NCBI RefSeq assembly: GCF_004784465.1
Contig: NZ_SRRU01000002.1
Span: forward strand, 124,001 to 188,000
Direction: 5' to 3'
DNA length: 64,000 bases
DNA from: Streptomyces griseoluteus
Lineage (GTDB): Bacteria; Actinomycetota; Actinomycetes; Streptomycetales; Streptomycetaceae
The number at the start of each line of letters is the position of its first letter. The stretch's first letter is position 1. Below, piece by piece: positions 54,231 through 64,000 of the stretch. The notes beneath the pieces were generated by a model. The model was not told the origin of the DNA. It saw only the letters and a program-made list of their open reading frames with translations, and did not search any database. The translations under genes and the position numbers were made by a program.

Positions 54231-54815
54231 TCACTCGGGCTTCGTGTCCGGCCCGGTGACGGCGCGCTTGTCCGGGGTGGTGAGGGCCGGGTCCTCGTGC
54301 TCGGCATCGGGGTGCCGGGAGCGCCAGTAGGGGTTGTCGTGCGGGAGGGACGAGCCGACCCGGCCGTACATGCCGAAGGTCATGAGCAGCAGGCCGACGA
54401 TGAAGGTGAAGAACACGTTCTGGATCTTGAACGCCAGGAAGTTGTTCTCGGTGCCCAGCAGACCCAGGTTGAGGAAGCCGTTCAGGATGAACAGCACGCC
54501 GAAGACCATGTTCAGGGTCGAGGCGAAGTTGCCGCCGATCACCATCCCCGCCAGCAGGATCAGGCCGACGCAGATGGAGAGCACGCTCAGCGCGCCGTTG
54601 GTGTTCAGGCCCGCGACCGTGTCGCTGCCGACGTTGAAGGCACCGATGTGGCCGACCAGGCCGAGGATGCCGAAGATCAGCAGGAACAGCCCGATCAGGC
54701 CCGCGCCGACGCGGTAGACGCGGTTCAGCTTGTGGTCGACGGGCAGGTGCTCGTCGAAGACGGTGCGATGCCGGGTGGACTGCTTGTCGCGCGAGTGCAC
54801 TGCGTGTGCGGCCAT
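54231..54815 (-). CDS. DUF4383 four-TM membrane protein
   Basis: 194 residues, start with AAGGAGG 3 bp upstream. Four membrane helices at about 36-58, 73-93, 100-121 and 131-150. Conserved NRVYRVGAGLIGLFLLIFGI and LNMVFGVLFILNGFLNLGLL. A hydrophilic N-terminus and an Asp/Pro-rich C-terminal tail flank the membrane part. Function unknown; common in actinobacteria. Confidence 0.92.
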   Translation of the reverse strand: MAAHAVHSRDKQSTRHRTVFDEHLPVDHKLNRVYRVGAGLIGLFLLIFGILGLVGHIGAFNVGSDTVAGLNTNGALSVLSICVGLILLAGMVIGGNFASTLNMVFGVLFILNGFLNLGLLGTENNFLAFKIQNVFFTFIVGLLLMTFGMYGRVGSSLPHDNPYWRSRHPDAEHEDPALTTPDKRAVTGPDTKPE

Positions 54816-54910
54816 GTCGCCTCCTTGGGGGCGCGTGCGGAGGCCGTCCCGTACCCCTCAATACTCACCAGCACCCCGGGTACCGGCAACAGGGGCGCTG
54901 CCGGGCGGGT

Positions 54911-56287
54911 TCACTGCGCGGGGCCGCCGCGCTCCTCGCGGATCTGCGCGACCACCCGCGCGACCGTGCCGCGTACGGCCTCGGTCTCGGTGAGGAAGTG
55001 CCAGTAGTCGGGGTGCCGGCCGCTGTCCAGCGCGGCGACCGCGCGGTCCAGCCGGGCCACCGCCTCGTCCAGCGGGCGGGCGTGCCGGGGGTCGGGCGCG
55101 CTGCGGCCCGTCATGGCGAGCCGCTGGGCGTCCCGGAGCGCGAACCGGGTCCGCTCGATCTCCTGCCGGGGGTCCTTCTGGACGGCGTTCAGCCTGGCCA
55201 GCCGGTCCCCGGCGGCCGAGACCGCCTCGTCGGTGGTGTTCAGCAGGGCCCGTACGGTCGACAGCAGCGAGGTGGCGTCCGGCCAGCGCTGGGCCTCCCG
55301 CGCGGCGCGGGCCTCGGCCAGCTTGCGCTCGGCCTGGCGGACGTTCTCGGCGGCCTGCTCGGGCACGTGCTGGAGGTCCTGCCAGCAGGCGGCGGCGAAC
55401 CGGCGCCGCAGCTCGCTCAGCACCGGCTCGACCTGGCCGCTGCGGGTGGTGAGGGCCTGGGCGCGGGTGCTCAGGCTGACCAGGCGCCGGTCGATCTCGG
55501 CGGCGCGCTCCGGCAGCCGCTCGGCCTCGGCCCGGATCGCCCCGGCCTCCCGCTGCACCCGCTCGGCCCGCTCCAGCGTGGCCGCCACCCCGTGCTGCCC
55601 GGCGCCCTGGTTGAGCCGGGTCAGCTCGGGGGAGAGGGCGGCGAGGCGGGCGGCCAGGTCATCGGCGCCGAGCCGCTTCTCGCGTACGGCGTCCAGGGCG
55701 TTGCTCGCGCCGAGCAGGGCCTGCCGGGCGCGCTCGACCGCGGGTGCCAGCCGGGCGAGCCGGGTCTCGGCGCTGCCGAGGAGGGGGCCGAGGGAGGCGG
55801 AGAAGCGGTCCAGCTCGCCCTTGACCCGGACCAGCTCGTCCTTGGCGGCGGTCAGCTCGGTACGGGCCTGGTTCGCGGCGGCGGCGTCGAGGTCGTCGCG
55901 GTCGAGGTCCCGGGCGTCGACGGCCTGGATGTACGTCTGGCTCGCCTCGTCTATGCGCCGGCCGAGCGCCTCGAAGTCGGCGACGGCACGGCGGGCCGCG
56001 GGGGAGTCGTCGACCGCGGAGATCGTCTCGATGGAGATGCGCAGGTCGCGCTGGGCGGTGTCCAGCTCGTAGAACGCGGCCGCGGCCGCGTCCTTCGCCG
56101 CCTGGGCCTCGGCCCGCTGGCTCTCGGCACGGCCGCCGAACCAGCGCCGGGTGCCGCCGCCGGCGAACGCGGCGGCCATGGTGAGGGCGGCCAGCACGGG
56201 CAGGCTCATCAGGGTGAGGGCGTCGCGCACGGGGGACGGCGGGTGCGGGTGGGTCTGCGCTGCTGACGTGCCCGGTGTCGCCGTCAC
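54911..56287 (-). CDS. membrane-anchored coiled-coil protein, hypothetical
   Basis: 458 residues from GTG 56287, with GAGAGG upstream. A single N-terminal membrane helix (TLMSLPVLAALTMAAAFAGG) is followed by about 380 residues of Ala/Glu/Arg-rich heptads (AESQRAEAQAAKDAAAAAFY, LERAERVQREAGAIRAEAER, VRQAERKLAEARAAREAQRW). No catalytic motif. Likely a long cytoplasmic coiled coil tethered to the membrane, similar in look to TPM-associated or cell-shape scaffolds, but no family is recognised with confidence. Confidence 0.8.
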   Translation of the reverse strand: MTATPGTSAAQTHPHPPSPVRDALTLMSLPVLAALTMAAAFAGGGTRRWFGGRAESQRAEAQAAKDAAAAAFYELDTAQRDLRISIETISAVDDSPAARRAVADFEALGRRIDEASQTYIQAVDARDLDRDDLDAAAANQARTELTAAKDELVRVKGELDRFSASLGPLLGSAETRLARLAPAVERARQALLGASNALDAVREKRLGADDLAARLAALSPELTRLNQGAGQHGVAATLERAERVQREAGAIRAEAERLPERAAEIDRRLVSLSTRAQALTTRSGQVEPVLSELRRRFAAACWQDLQHVPEQAAENVRQAERKLAEARAAREAQRWPDATSLLSTVRALLNTTDEAVSAAGDRLARLNAVQKDPRQEIERTRFALRDAQRLAMTGRSAPDPRHARPLDEAVARLDRAVAALDSGRHPDYWHFLTETEAVRGTVARVVAQIREERGGPAQ

Positions 56288-56394
56288 ATCCCTCTCCCGT
56301 GCTGCGGTTGGCCCTGGGTGGTGTCATTCTCCCACCCGTTGAAGACGAACACACGGCCCGGTCAGTTCGCCCCCGCCGCCATGGGTTCCGGGGT

Positions 56395-56425
56395 TTGCCG
56401 GGCACCGCCCGAGGCAAGGTAGGCT
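56395..56425 (+). promoter_or_regulatory. promoter of tRNA-Val
   Basis: TTGCCG (56395-56400) and TAGGCT (56420-56425), 19-bp spacing, about 31 bp before the tRNA. Confidence 0.55.
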
Positions 56426-56456
56426 GTCGACTCGTCCCGGCCACGCGCCGGGTCGC

Positions 56457-56528
<72 letters not shown>

Positions 56529-56558
56529 CAGCGAGAAGTAGCAGGCCAGAGGCTTGTG

Positions 56559-56592
56559 ACGGCCCTCCGGGAGTGTCCCGGGGGGCCGTTTT
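56559..56592 (+). terminator. terminator after tRNA-Val
   Basis: ACGGCCCTCCGGGA (56559-56572), loop GTG, TCCCGGGGGGCCGT (56576-56589), then TTTT: 14-bp stem with one wobble pair and a short U-tract. Confidence 0.92.
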
Positions 56593-56607
56593 GTCTGTCC
56601 GGAGCGG

Positions 56608-56835
56608 CTACTGCGCCCGTACCGGCCGCCCCCGTACCTCCAGGCTGTCCAGCAGCTCCGCCGTGGCCTGGGTGACGGCCTCCACGGCACGGTCGAACGC
56701 CTCGCGGTTGTGGGCGGCGGGGGCCCGGAAGCCCGAGACCTTGCGTACGTACTGCAGCGCGGCGGCGCGGATGTCGTCCTCGGTGGCCTCACCGGGCAAC
56801 ACGGGCGGCCGCAACGTCTTGATACTCCGGCACAT
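56608..56835 (-). CDS. DUF2277 family protein
   Basis: 75 residues, starting MCRSIKTLRPPVLPGEATED and containing ALQYVRKVSGFRAPAAHNRE and AVTQATAELLDSLEVRGRP. Matches the small DUF2277 family, whose conserved N-terminal MCRxIxxLRP may bind a metal or DNA. Function unknown. Terminates facing the tRNA terminator. Confidence 0.93.
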   Translation of the reverse strand: MCRSIKTLRPPVLPGEATEDDIRAAALQYVRKVSGFRAPAAHNREAFDRAVEAVTQATAELLDSLEVRGRPVRAQ

Positions 56836-56928
56836 GTCTCAAGTCTCCTCCAACGGGGCCGCGTGTGAAGGATGATCGCGCGAGGCGGCCACCGGATGTC
56901 GGGGCCGACCGCAGGAGAGGACACGTTC

Positions 56929-57843
56929 ATGACGAACAGGCCCACGGTGGCGATACTCGGCCCCGGTGGCGTCGGCGGACTTCTCGCCGCCCTGCTGTCC
57001 CGTTCCGGGCACCGGGTGATCTGCCTGGCGCGGGAGGGCACGGCGGAGGCGCTGCGCCGGGACGGAATCCAGGTGCGCAGCGGGCAGTTCGAGGACTTTC
57101 ACGCGGGTGTGGCGGCGGACACCGAGCTGCGCGAGCCGGTCGACGCCTGCCTGATCACCGTCAAGCACACGACGCTGGACGCGGCCCTGACCCGCGTACC
57201 GCCCGCCGTGCTCGGTGACGCCCTGGTGGTGCCGCTGCTGAACGGCGTCGAACACCCGGCGTCGCTGCGTACGCGGTACGCGCCCGAGCTAGTCGCCCCC
57301 GCGACGATCCGGGTGGAGTCCACCCGCGTCCGGGCCGGGGACGGCGAGGGCGTGGTGATCGAACACGGCAGCCCCTTCACAGAGATCGACCTCGCGGGCG
57401 CGGGGACGGTACGGCCCCGCGTGGACGCCCTGGCCTCGGCCCTCACAGCGGCGGGTGTGACGGCGCGCGTGGTGGACGACGAGACGGCGGCCCTGTGGGC
57501 CAAGATGGCGTTCCTCGCCCCGTTCGCCCTGCTCACGACGCGGTACGGGGTGCCGATCGGCGAAGCCCGTACGCGCTACCGCGCGGAGCTCCAGGCCCTG
57601 GTGGCCGAGGCGGCGGAGGTCGGCCGCGCCTGCGGTGCCCCGGTGGACCCGGCCGGGTCCCTCGCCCGCTACGACCTGTTCCCGGCGGCGGCCAAGTCCT
57701 CGATGCAGCGGGACGCGGAGGCGGGCCGGGCGCTCGAACTCGACGCGATCGGCGGGGCGTTGCTGCGCGCGGCGGAGCGGCGCGGGGTGGCGGTGCCGGT
57801 GACGGCCCGGTTGGTGAGGGAGCTGGGCGGTGCCGGCGCCTGA
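56929..57843 (+). CDS. ketopantoate reductase family protein (ApbA/PanE-like)
   Basis: 304 residues from ATG 56929 (GGAGAGG upstream). N-terminal Rossmann motif VAILGPGGVGGLLAALLSRS, substrate Lys in CLITVKHTTL, Asn in VPLLNGVEHP, and the C-terminal catalytic Lys-Asn region ETAALWAKMAFLAPFALLTT. Here the usual LWxKL(x)xNxxxN has Ala-Pro where the conserved Asn is expected, so pantothenate activity is doubtful and another 2-keto-acid or imine substrate is likely. Confidence 0.88.
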   Translation: MTNRPTVAILGPGGVGGLLAALLSRSGHRVICLAREGTAEALRRDGIQVRSGQFEDFHAGVAADTELREPVDACLITVKHTTLDAALTRVPPAVLGDALVVPLLNGVEHPASLRTRYAPELVAPATIRVESTRVRAGDGEGVVIEHGSPFTEIDLAGAGTVRPRVDALASALTAAGVTARVVDDETAALWAKMAFLAPFALLTTRYGVPIGEARTRYRAELQALVAEAAEVGRACGAPVDPAGSLARYDLFPAAAKSSMQRDAEAGRALELDAIGGALLRAAERRGVAVPVTARLVRELGGAGA

Positions 57844-57912
57844 GGCCACTCGTTCGAATGAAGTGCCCGGCGTAGCTCGCCACTGAAAATCGAACAGGCG
57901 TACCATTGCCGT

Positions 57913-58242
57913 GTGTCTGCGTCCCATGGATTCCCCAGTGACCTGCTCGCCGGGCAGGAGGAGCTGCATCAGATCAGGGCCGAGCTGTCGGCCCTGCTCA
58001 AGCGGCTGCCCTGGTCGGTCGAGCCGCTGGACGGCTTCACCGACGACACCGGCTGGCGCAAGATCGAACGCCCCGCCTCCCCCGGCTGGACCGCCGACGA
58101 ACAGGCCGAGGTCGAGAAACTCCGCCGCCGCGAACACGAACTGGCCGTCTTCATCACCGGCCACCGCTACTGGACCGAGATAGCGGCAGCGGACCGCGTC
58201 CGGGCCCGCTCGGAACTGAAGCACGCCCACGAGCAGGAGTAG
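57913..58242 (+). CDS. small conserved hypothetical protein, leaderless
   Basis: 109 residues from GTG 57913. A -10 TACCAT at 57901-57906 predicts transcription from about 57913, so no leader. Acidic helical sequence (LLAGQEELHQIRAELSALLK, ADEQAEVEKLRRREHELAVF, ITGHRYWTEIAAADRVRARS). No motif recognised. The conserved look and codon bias support it as a real gene. Confidence 0.82.
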   Translation: MSASHGFPSDLLAGQEELHQIRAELSALLKRLPWSVEPLDGFTDDTGWRKIERPASPGWTADEQAEVEKLRRREHELAVFITGHRYWTEIAAADRVRARSELKHAHEQE

Positions 58243-58297
58243 CTCCGGCGGGCACACGGCTCCGAGGCCGGCACGCGCGGGTGTGGTGTACGCCTGC

Positions 58298-58915
58298 TCA
58301 GGACGCCGCGGGGCGTCGGCGCATCAGGTACGCCGCGGCGGCGCCCGCTCCGGTGAGGGCGGCGACCGAGACGGCTGTCGCCAGCCAGGCGGTGCCGAGC
58401 CAGCGGGTGCCGTAGTAGCCGAGGGCCGCGCTGTAGGCGGCCCAGGAGAGGCCGGCGAGGGCGGACCAGGGGACGAAGTCGCGGGCGCGGCGGTGGGCGG
58501 CGCCCGCGCAGAAGGAGACGACCGAGCGGCCGGCGGGGGCGAAGCGGGCGAGGACCACCAGGGCGCCCCCACCGCGCGAGAGCGCCTCGCCGAGACGTTC
58601 CTGCGCGTTGGTCAGCCGCCGGGAGCGGGCGATGGCGCGGTCCAGCCGCTCACCGCCGCGCCAGGCCAGCCGGTACGCGACCAGGTCGCCCAGCACGGAG
58701 GCCGTGGCCGCGAGCAGGATCAGTACCAGGATGTCCGGCACGTCGTGCGGGACCCGCCCCGCCGCCGCACCCGTACCGGCCGCCGCCGCGGTGGCCGCCG
58801 CGATGACCAGGACGCCGCTCGGCAGCACCGGCAGGAAGACGTCGAGCAGGACCGAGACGGCCACCACGGCATAGATCCATGGACCGGCCGCCAGTGACCC
58901 CACGCTCTCCAGCAC
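58298..58915 (-). CDS. DedA/VTT-domain membrane protein
   Basis: 205 residues. About five hydrophobic segments; DedA-like loop LLDVFLPVLPSGVLVIAAAT, TASVLGDLVAYRLAWRGG, and FAPAGRSVVSFCAGAAHRRA with the conserved Arg-Phe/Gly pattern. DedA proteins are lipid scramblases or flippases (undecaprenyl phosphate, PE). It is a divergent member: the typical RFxPxxR is ARFAPAGR. Confidence 0.87.
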   Translation of the reverse strand: MLESVGSLAAGPWIYAVVAVSVLLDVFLPVLPSGVLVIAAATAAAAGTGAAAGRVPHDVPDILVLILLAATASVLGDLVAYRLAWRGGERLDRAIARSRRLTNAQERLGEALSRGGGALVVLARFAPAGRSVVSFCAGAAHRRARDFVPWSALAGLSWAAYSAALGYYGTRWLGTAWLATAVSVAALTGAGAAAAYLMRRRPAAS

Positions 58916-59232
58916 GATTACTCCCCGTCGTTCCCCCGATTACAGCCATACAGCGTACGCCTGACCGGTGACGGGAGGTTCATGGGGGGATCAGGTGATC
59001 ATCACAACATGTTCACGGCGGTCGAGTCGAAACGCCCCGTACGTCGCCATTCACCCGTGCGGCGCGCCCACGGGGCGGCCGGGGCCCATGTCCGGTGCCA
59101 GCACGGGCGTCACCGGCCGAACCCCTGCCCCGCCCGACTCGTTGATCGCAGGGCCCTGACGGCTGGTCAGGGTCGTCGATGCCGCGTGAGCGTCGCCTCG
59201 GCAGCTCCGGGCGCCGATCGCGATACCGGGCC
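58916..59232. other. 317-bp gap without a recognisable gene
   Basis: Between the DedA start and the DoxX stop. Contains one small hairpin CCCTGAC/GTCAGGG (59154-59160/59166-59172) and short frames lacking ribosome sites. The part next to the DedA start presumably holds its promoter, but no clear boxes are seen. Confidence 0.6.
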
Positions 59233-59688
59233 TCAGGCCGTTATCGGCTCCCGCGTCCGCTCCCCCTCCGGCGAAGCGACCCGCCGGGAGGCCAGCAGCC
59301 GGTCCAGGCCGAACGCCCCCGAGCCCGTGAAGACCAGCAGGAAGAAGGTCCAGCAGAACAGGACCGACAGTTCGCCGCCGTTCTGGATGGGCCAGAGGGC
59401 CGCCTGCTGGTGGACGTCGAAGTAGGCGAAGGCCATGGAGCCGGAGGCGAGGAGGGCGGCGCCGCGGGTGCCGAGGCCCAGGAGGACCAGGGTGCCGGCG
59501 ACGAGCTGGATGAGCGCCGCGTACCAGCCGGGCCAGCTGCCGGCGGCGATCGTGCCGCCGTGGGTGCCCGCCGCGCCGCCGAGGACGCCGAAGAGCGAAG
59601 CGGCGCCGTGCACGGTGAACAGCAGGCCGATGACGATGCGGAAGAGCCCGAGCGCGTACGGCTGGGCGGCGTTGAGACGTGCGGACAT
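59233..59688 (-). CDS. DoxX-family membrane protein
   Basis: 151 residues from ATG 59688 with GAGGAGA 9 bp upstream. Four membrane helices; DoxX signatures ALGLFRIVIGLLFTVHGAAS, WPGWYAALIQLVAGTLVLLG and LWPIQNGGELSVLFCWTFFL. DoxX proteins are linked to redox and thiol stress in actinobacteria. The promoter region has a palindrome and an iron-box-like sequence (listed). Confidence 0.92.
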   Translation of the reverse strand: MSARLNAAQPYALGLFRIVIGLLFTVHGAASLFGVLGGAAGTHGGTIAAGSWPGWYAALIQLVAGTLVLLGLGTRGAALLASGSMAFAYFDVHQQAALWPIQNGGELSVLFCWTFFLLVFTGSGAFGLDRLLASRRVASPEGERTREPITA

Positions 59689-59723
59689 GGGGGGAGGTCT
59701 CCTCTTTCGGGGGAGGGCCCAGG

Positions 59724-59752
59724 TTAGGTATGCCTCACTCATACTTGCAAGT
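59724..59752. promoter_or_regulatory. doxX upstream operators: iron-box-like sequence plus ACTTGCAAGT palindrome
   Basis: TTAGGTATGCCTCACTCAT (59724-59742) resembles the actinobacterial iron-box consensus (about 13 of 19 positions by eye). The adjacent perfect palindrome ACTTGCAAGT (59743-59752) looks like a MarR/HxlR-type half-operator pair. Both lie at the probable doxX promoter. Confidence 0.45.
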
Positions 59753-59848
59753 TCAACATTCAGCCATGATCGGAAAACGGCGACGGCCCGCCCCGGCCGG
59801 TGAGGCCAGGACGAGCCGTGGACGTGGAGGCGCGGGGGCGGGGCGCCG

Positions 59849-60511
59849 TCAGCAGCCCGACAGGTAGTTCGTCAGCGCGCTCTTCTCCGCCGAGTCCACC
59901 GAGAGGTTGTAGTAGTACTTCACCTGCACCCATGCCCGGACATAGGTGCACCGGTACGACGTGAGGCCCGGCATCCAGGTCGCCGGGTCCTGGTCGCCCT
60001 TGGCCTGGTTCACGTTGTCCGTGACCGCGAGGAGCTGCGGCCGGGTGACGTCGTTGGCGAAGCCCTGCCGCTGCGCCGTCGTCCACTTGCTCGCGCCGGA
60101 GTCCCACGCCTCGGCCAGCGGGACGAGGTGGTCGATGTCCACGTCGGAGGCCGCGCTCCAGGTGGCGCCGTCGTACGGGGAGTACCAGCTGCCGCCGGTC
60201 GCCACGCAGGCGGAGTCGGTCGTGACGTTCGTGCCGTCCCGCTTGAGTATGTACTCGCGGGTGTTGCAGGTGCCGCTGATCGTGATCCAGGTGGGGAACA
60301 GGTCCCGGTTGTAACCGGTGCGGTTCTCGGTGGCCACGGTGAGCTGCGAGAGGTAGCTCCGGGCGGTGGCGCCGCTGACCGGAGTGGGCAGGGCGGCCGA
60401 GGCGGCCGGCGAGTTGAGAAGTGCGGCGGAGGCGAGCAGACCGGTGGCCGCGGCGACGACACCGAGCCGTCGACGCGCGTAGAACCGGGACGATCGGGAC
60501 ATGCGGAACAT
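59849..60511 (-). CDS. secreted HNH endonuclease family protein (DUF1524-like)
   Basis: 220 residues from ATG 60511 (AAGGGAG upstream). Signal peptide with cleavage near residue 40 (SPAASAALPTP). His-Me core: DVDIDHLVPLAEAWDSGA (His about 128), then FANDVTRPQLLAVTDNVNQA and KGDQDPATWMP, the usual Asn and Lys-Gly-Asp metal-site context. Four Cys (about 82, 102, 188, 220) could form two disulfides, fitting an extracellular nuclease for nutrient scavenging rather than restriction. Confidence 0.92.
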   Translation of the reverse strand: MFRMSRSSRFYARRRLGVVAAATGLLASAALLNSPAASAALPTPVSGATARSYLSQLTVATENRTGYNRDLFPTWITISGTCNTREYILKRDGTNVTTDSACVATGGSWYSPYDGATWSAASDVDIDHLVPLAEAWDSGASKWTTAQRQGFANDVTRPQLLAVTDNVNQAKGDQDPATWMPGLTSYRCTYVRAWVQVKYYYNLSVDSAEKSALTNYLSGC

Positions 60512-60633
60512 GGGAACTCCCTTGTGGGGTGGGGGTGTTGGCGCGCGGGCAGGGGAATGCTCGCCAGGTGGCGTTGCGGTGGGGTGAGCGCCCGGTAAGA
60601 AGCTAGTGACGCGTCCATGACACGACAAGGTTC

Positions 60634-60661
60634 ATGACGGAACTTTCACGTCCCGTACCAT
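60634..60661 (+). promoter_or_regulatory. promoter of the riboswitch transcript
   Basis: ATGACG (60634-60639) and TACCAT (60656-60661), 16-bp spacing; the predicted start at about 60668 is just before the aptamer. Confidence 0.6.
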
Positions 60662-60673
60662 GGGCGGTGCAGA

Positions 60674-60780
60674 AGGGGAGTAGCTCTTCGCCGGACCGTC
60701 GACATACTGCTCAGCCAGCCTGAGCCGGCGCCCGGAGGCGGAATCCCGTGGGACCCGCCAGCGAGACCTTCGGCAAGCAG
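60674..60780 (+). ncRNA. yybP-ykoY manganese-sensing riboswitch
   Basis: Conserved aptamer words occur in order: AGGGGAGTAGCT (from 60674), CGTCGACATACTG (60698-60710), CGCCCGGAGGCGGA (60729-60742), and the 3' closing word GCGAGACCTTCGGCAA (60761-60776). This is the yybP-ykoY aptamer, in which the L1 and L3 loops bind Mn2+. It precedes a UPF0016/TMEM165 gene, a family known to be under this riboswitch. High Mn is expected to turn expression on. Confidence 0.88.
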
Positions 60781-60889
60781 TGCACGCCCGTGCCCTCGAG
60801 GTGCGGGTGCCCGATGTGCTGCCGTGCCGAGGTGTCTCACGCGTGAAACGCGCACTCTCGGCGGGGCGGCCCCGACCGATTGAGGAACC

Positions 60890-61471
60890 TTGATCAGCAT
60901 TACCGTGACGGCGCTCGTCTTCGGCGTCATCTTCCTCGCCGAACTGCCGGACAAGACCGCGCTCGCCGGCCTCGTCCTCGGCGCCCGTTACCGCGCGTCG
61001 TACGTCTTCGCCGGTGTCGCCGCGGCCTTCCTGGTGCATGTCGTGCTCGCCGTCGCGGCGGGCAGCGTGCTGACCCTGCTCCCGCAGCAGATCGTGCACG
61101 CCCTCACCGGCGTCCTCTTCCTCGGCGGCGCGGCCGTGCTGCTGCTGAAGAAGGACGAGGGCGAGGAGGAGATCAAGAAGCCCGCCGACCAGTCCTTCTG
61201 GAAGGTCGCCGGTACGGGCTTCATGCTCATCCTGGTCGCCGAGTTCGGTGACCTCACCCAGATCATGACCGCCAACCTCGCCGCCCGCTACGACGACCCG
61301 CTCTCCGTCGGCCTCGGCGCGGTGCTCGGCCTGTGGGCGGTGGCCGGCCTCGGCATCGTCGGCGGAAAGGCCCTGATGAAGCGGGTGCCGCTGCGTCTGA
61401 TCACCCAGATCGCGGCCCTGCTGATGATCGGCCTCGGCGTGTGGAGCCTGTACGAGGCGATCGCCGGCTAG
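60890..61471 (+). CDS. TMEM165/GDT1 (UPF0016) family Mn2+ exporter
   Basis: 193 residues from TTG 60890, GAGGAA just upstream. Six membrane helices in two repeats, each with the family motif: ELPDKT (18-23) and EFGDLT (118-123). An acidic loop (KKDEGEEEIKKPADQ) separates them. Family members move Mn2+ or Ca2+ against H+; bacterial ones (MneA type) export manganese. The riboswitch upstream supports a Mn-export role. Confidence 0.93.
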   Translation: MISITVTALVFGVIFLAELPDKTALAGLVLGARYRASYVFAGVAAAFLVHVVLAVAAGSVLTLLPQQIVHALTGVLFLGGAAVLLLKKDEGEEEIKKPADQSFWKVAGTGFMLILVAEFGDLTQIMTANLAARYDDPLSVGLGAVLGLWAVAGLGIVGGKALMKRVPLRLITQIAALLMIGLGVWSLYEAIAG

Positions 61472-61748
61472 GGCCTGTACGGGGACGCGGTGCCGGTGGA
61501 GCGGGCGGCCGCGGCCCCACCTCCGAGACGCCCCCGCCGGCCGGTTCCCGCGCCCCGCCGCAGACCCTCGGGGGAGGCGCGGTGGCGGGATGCCGTCCGC
61601 GTTTTGTACCGTGGAGGAACAAAGTGGCTCCCGCCCGCTTCCCCTGACCGGCGGGCGGGGCCGCCTTGTCCCCGACAGGGACCCCCGCCGGACGTCCTGT
61701 CCCCACAGGGCCCCCTCGACCGGGGCCCTCGCGTCTTTGGAGCTGCCG
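61472..61748. other. 277-bp gap before the HAD gene
   Basis: GC-rich, no gene recognised. A relatively A/T-rich patch GCGTTTTGTACCGTGGAGG (about 61600-61618) may include a -10, but no clear pair of boxes. Ends with GGAG before ATG 61749. Confidence 0.5.

Positions 61749-64000
<2,252 letters not shown>

Larger units (their letters stand above)
60512..60889. other. 378-bp intergenic region holding the manganese-riboswitch leader
   Basis: Divergent region between the nuclease and the TMEM165-like gene. The left 120 bp carries the nuclease start region; the rest is a promoter, riboswitch and an expression-platform stretch (60781-60889) before the TTG start. No protein gene. Confidence 0.8.

Noticed and set aside
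58968..59159. Possible 63-codon gene in the DedA-DoxX gap
   Set aside because: No ribosome site, no conserved motif, and biased shadow-type composition.
59849..60511. HNH protein as restriction or defence nuclease
   Set aside because: It has a signal peptide and likely disulfides, and no methylase or defence genes nearby; a secreted scavenging nuclease fits better.

Overview
The window is chromosomal DNA of a Streptomyces. It is very G+C-rich with strong third-position G/C bias, uses many GTG and a few TTG starts, and its order matches the conserved core around the fatty-acid synthase and aceE loci (fasR-fabD-fabH-acpP-fabF-DUF3145, SCO2400 family, aceE-DUF3052-peroxiredoxin-TerD-TerD-TerC). 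I recognise no transposase, integrase, CRISPR array or prophage. The window begins inside a MerR regulator and ends inside an MFS transporter. About 63 protein genes and one tRNA are called.

Left part (1-27 kb), carbohydrate-oriented: an ATP-grasp protein; an IclR regulator overlapping an SMP-30 lactonase; a tightly coupled trio of FAD oxidoreductase, MAB_1171c-type membrane protein and ImmA/IrrE-type metallopeptidase; a Tat-exported GH35 beta-galactosidase; a PLP aminotransferase with a long Pro/Ala tail; and a six-gene leftward operon (enolase-superfamily dehydratase, Zn alcohol dehydrogenase, U32-like protein, ChvE/XylF-type ABC importer). After these come an SCO2400-family protein, a serine hydrolase, a MarR/oxidoreductase pair, an EI24 protein, aldose 1-epimerase and a GDSL lipoprotein. 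TCGAACAC words in both the IclR promoter and the importer promoter suggest shared control.

Middle (27-44 kb): the type II fatty-acid synthase operon with its activator FasR, pirin, a serine hydrolase, a GNAT, a MerR-aldo/keto reductase pair with a textbook 19-bp-spacer MerR promoter, DUF4429 and DUF1023 proteins, a divergent TetR/DHA2 exporter pair with a dyad operator, and aceE with a dyad upstream.

Right part (44-64 kb): DUF3052 protein, peroxiredoxin, then a Ter (tellurium-resistance/stress) cluster of two canonical TerD proteins, DUF475/TerC, a TerA-like protein and a TerD relative lacking the calcium motifs. This runs into a three-gene biosynthetic module (CitE/HpcH-like lyase, two-PRTase/TRSP/Pelota-like fusion, HAD phosphatase). 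Then come FmdB, DUF4383, a coiled-coil membrane protein, tRNA-Val(TAC), DUF2277, a ketopantoate reductase-like enzyme, a small leaderless gene, a VTT/DedA protein, DoxX, a secreted HNH nuclease, a yybP-ykoY manganese riboswitch in front of a TMEM165/UPF0016 transporter, a HAD phosphatase and a partial DHA2 exporter.

Best candidates for under-described biology: the Ter-linked nucleoside-like biosynthetic module with a metal-site-less TerD, and the ImmA-MAB_1171c-FAD trio preceded by a 16-bp inverted repeat but without a linked regulator.
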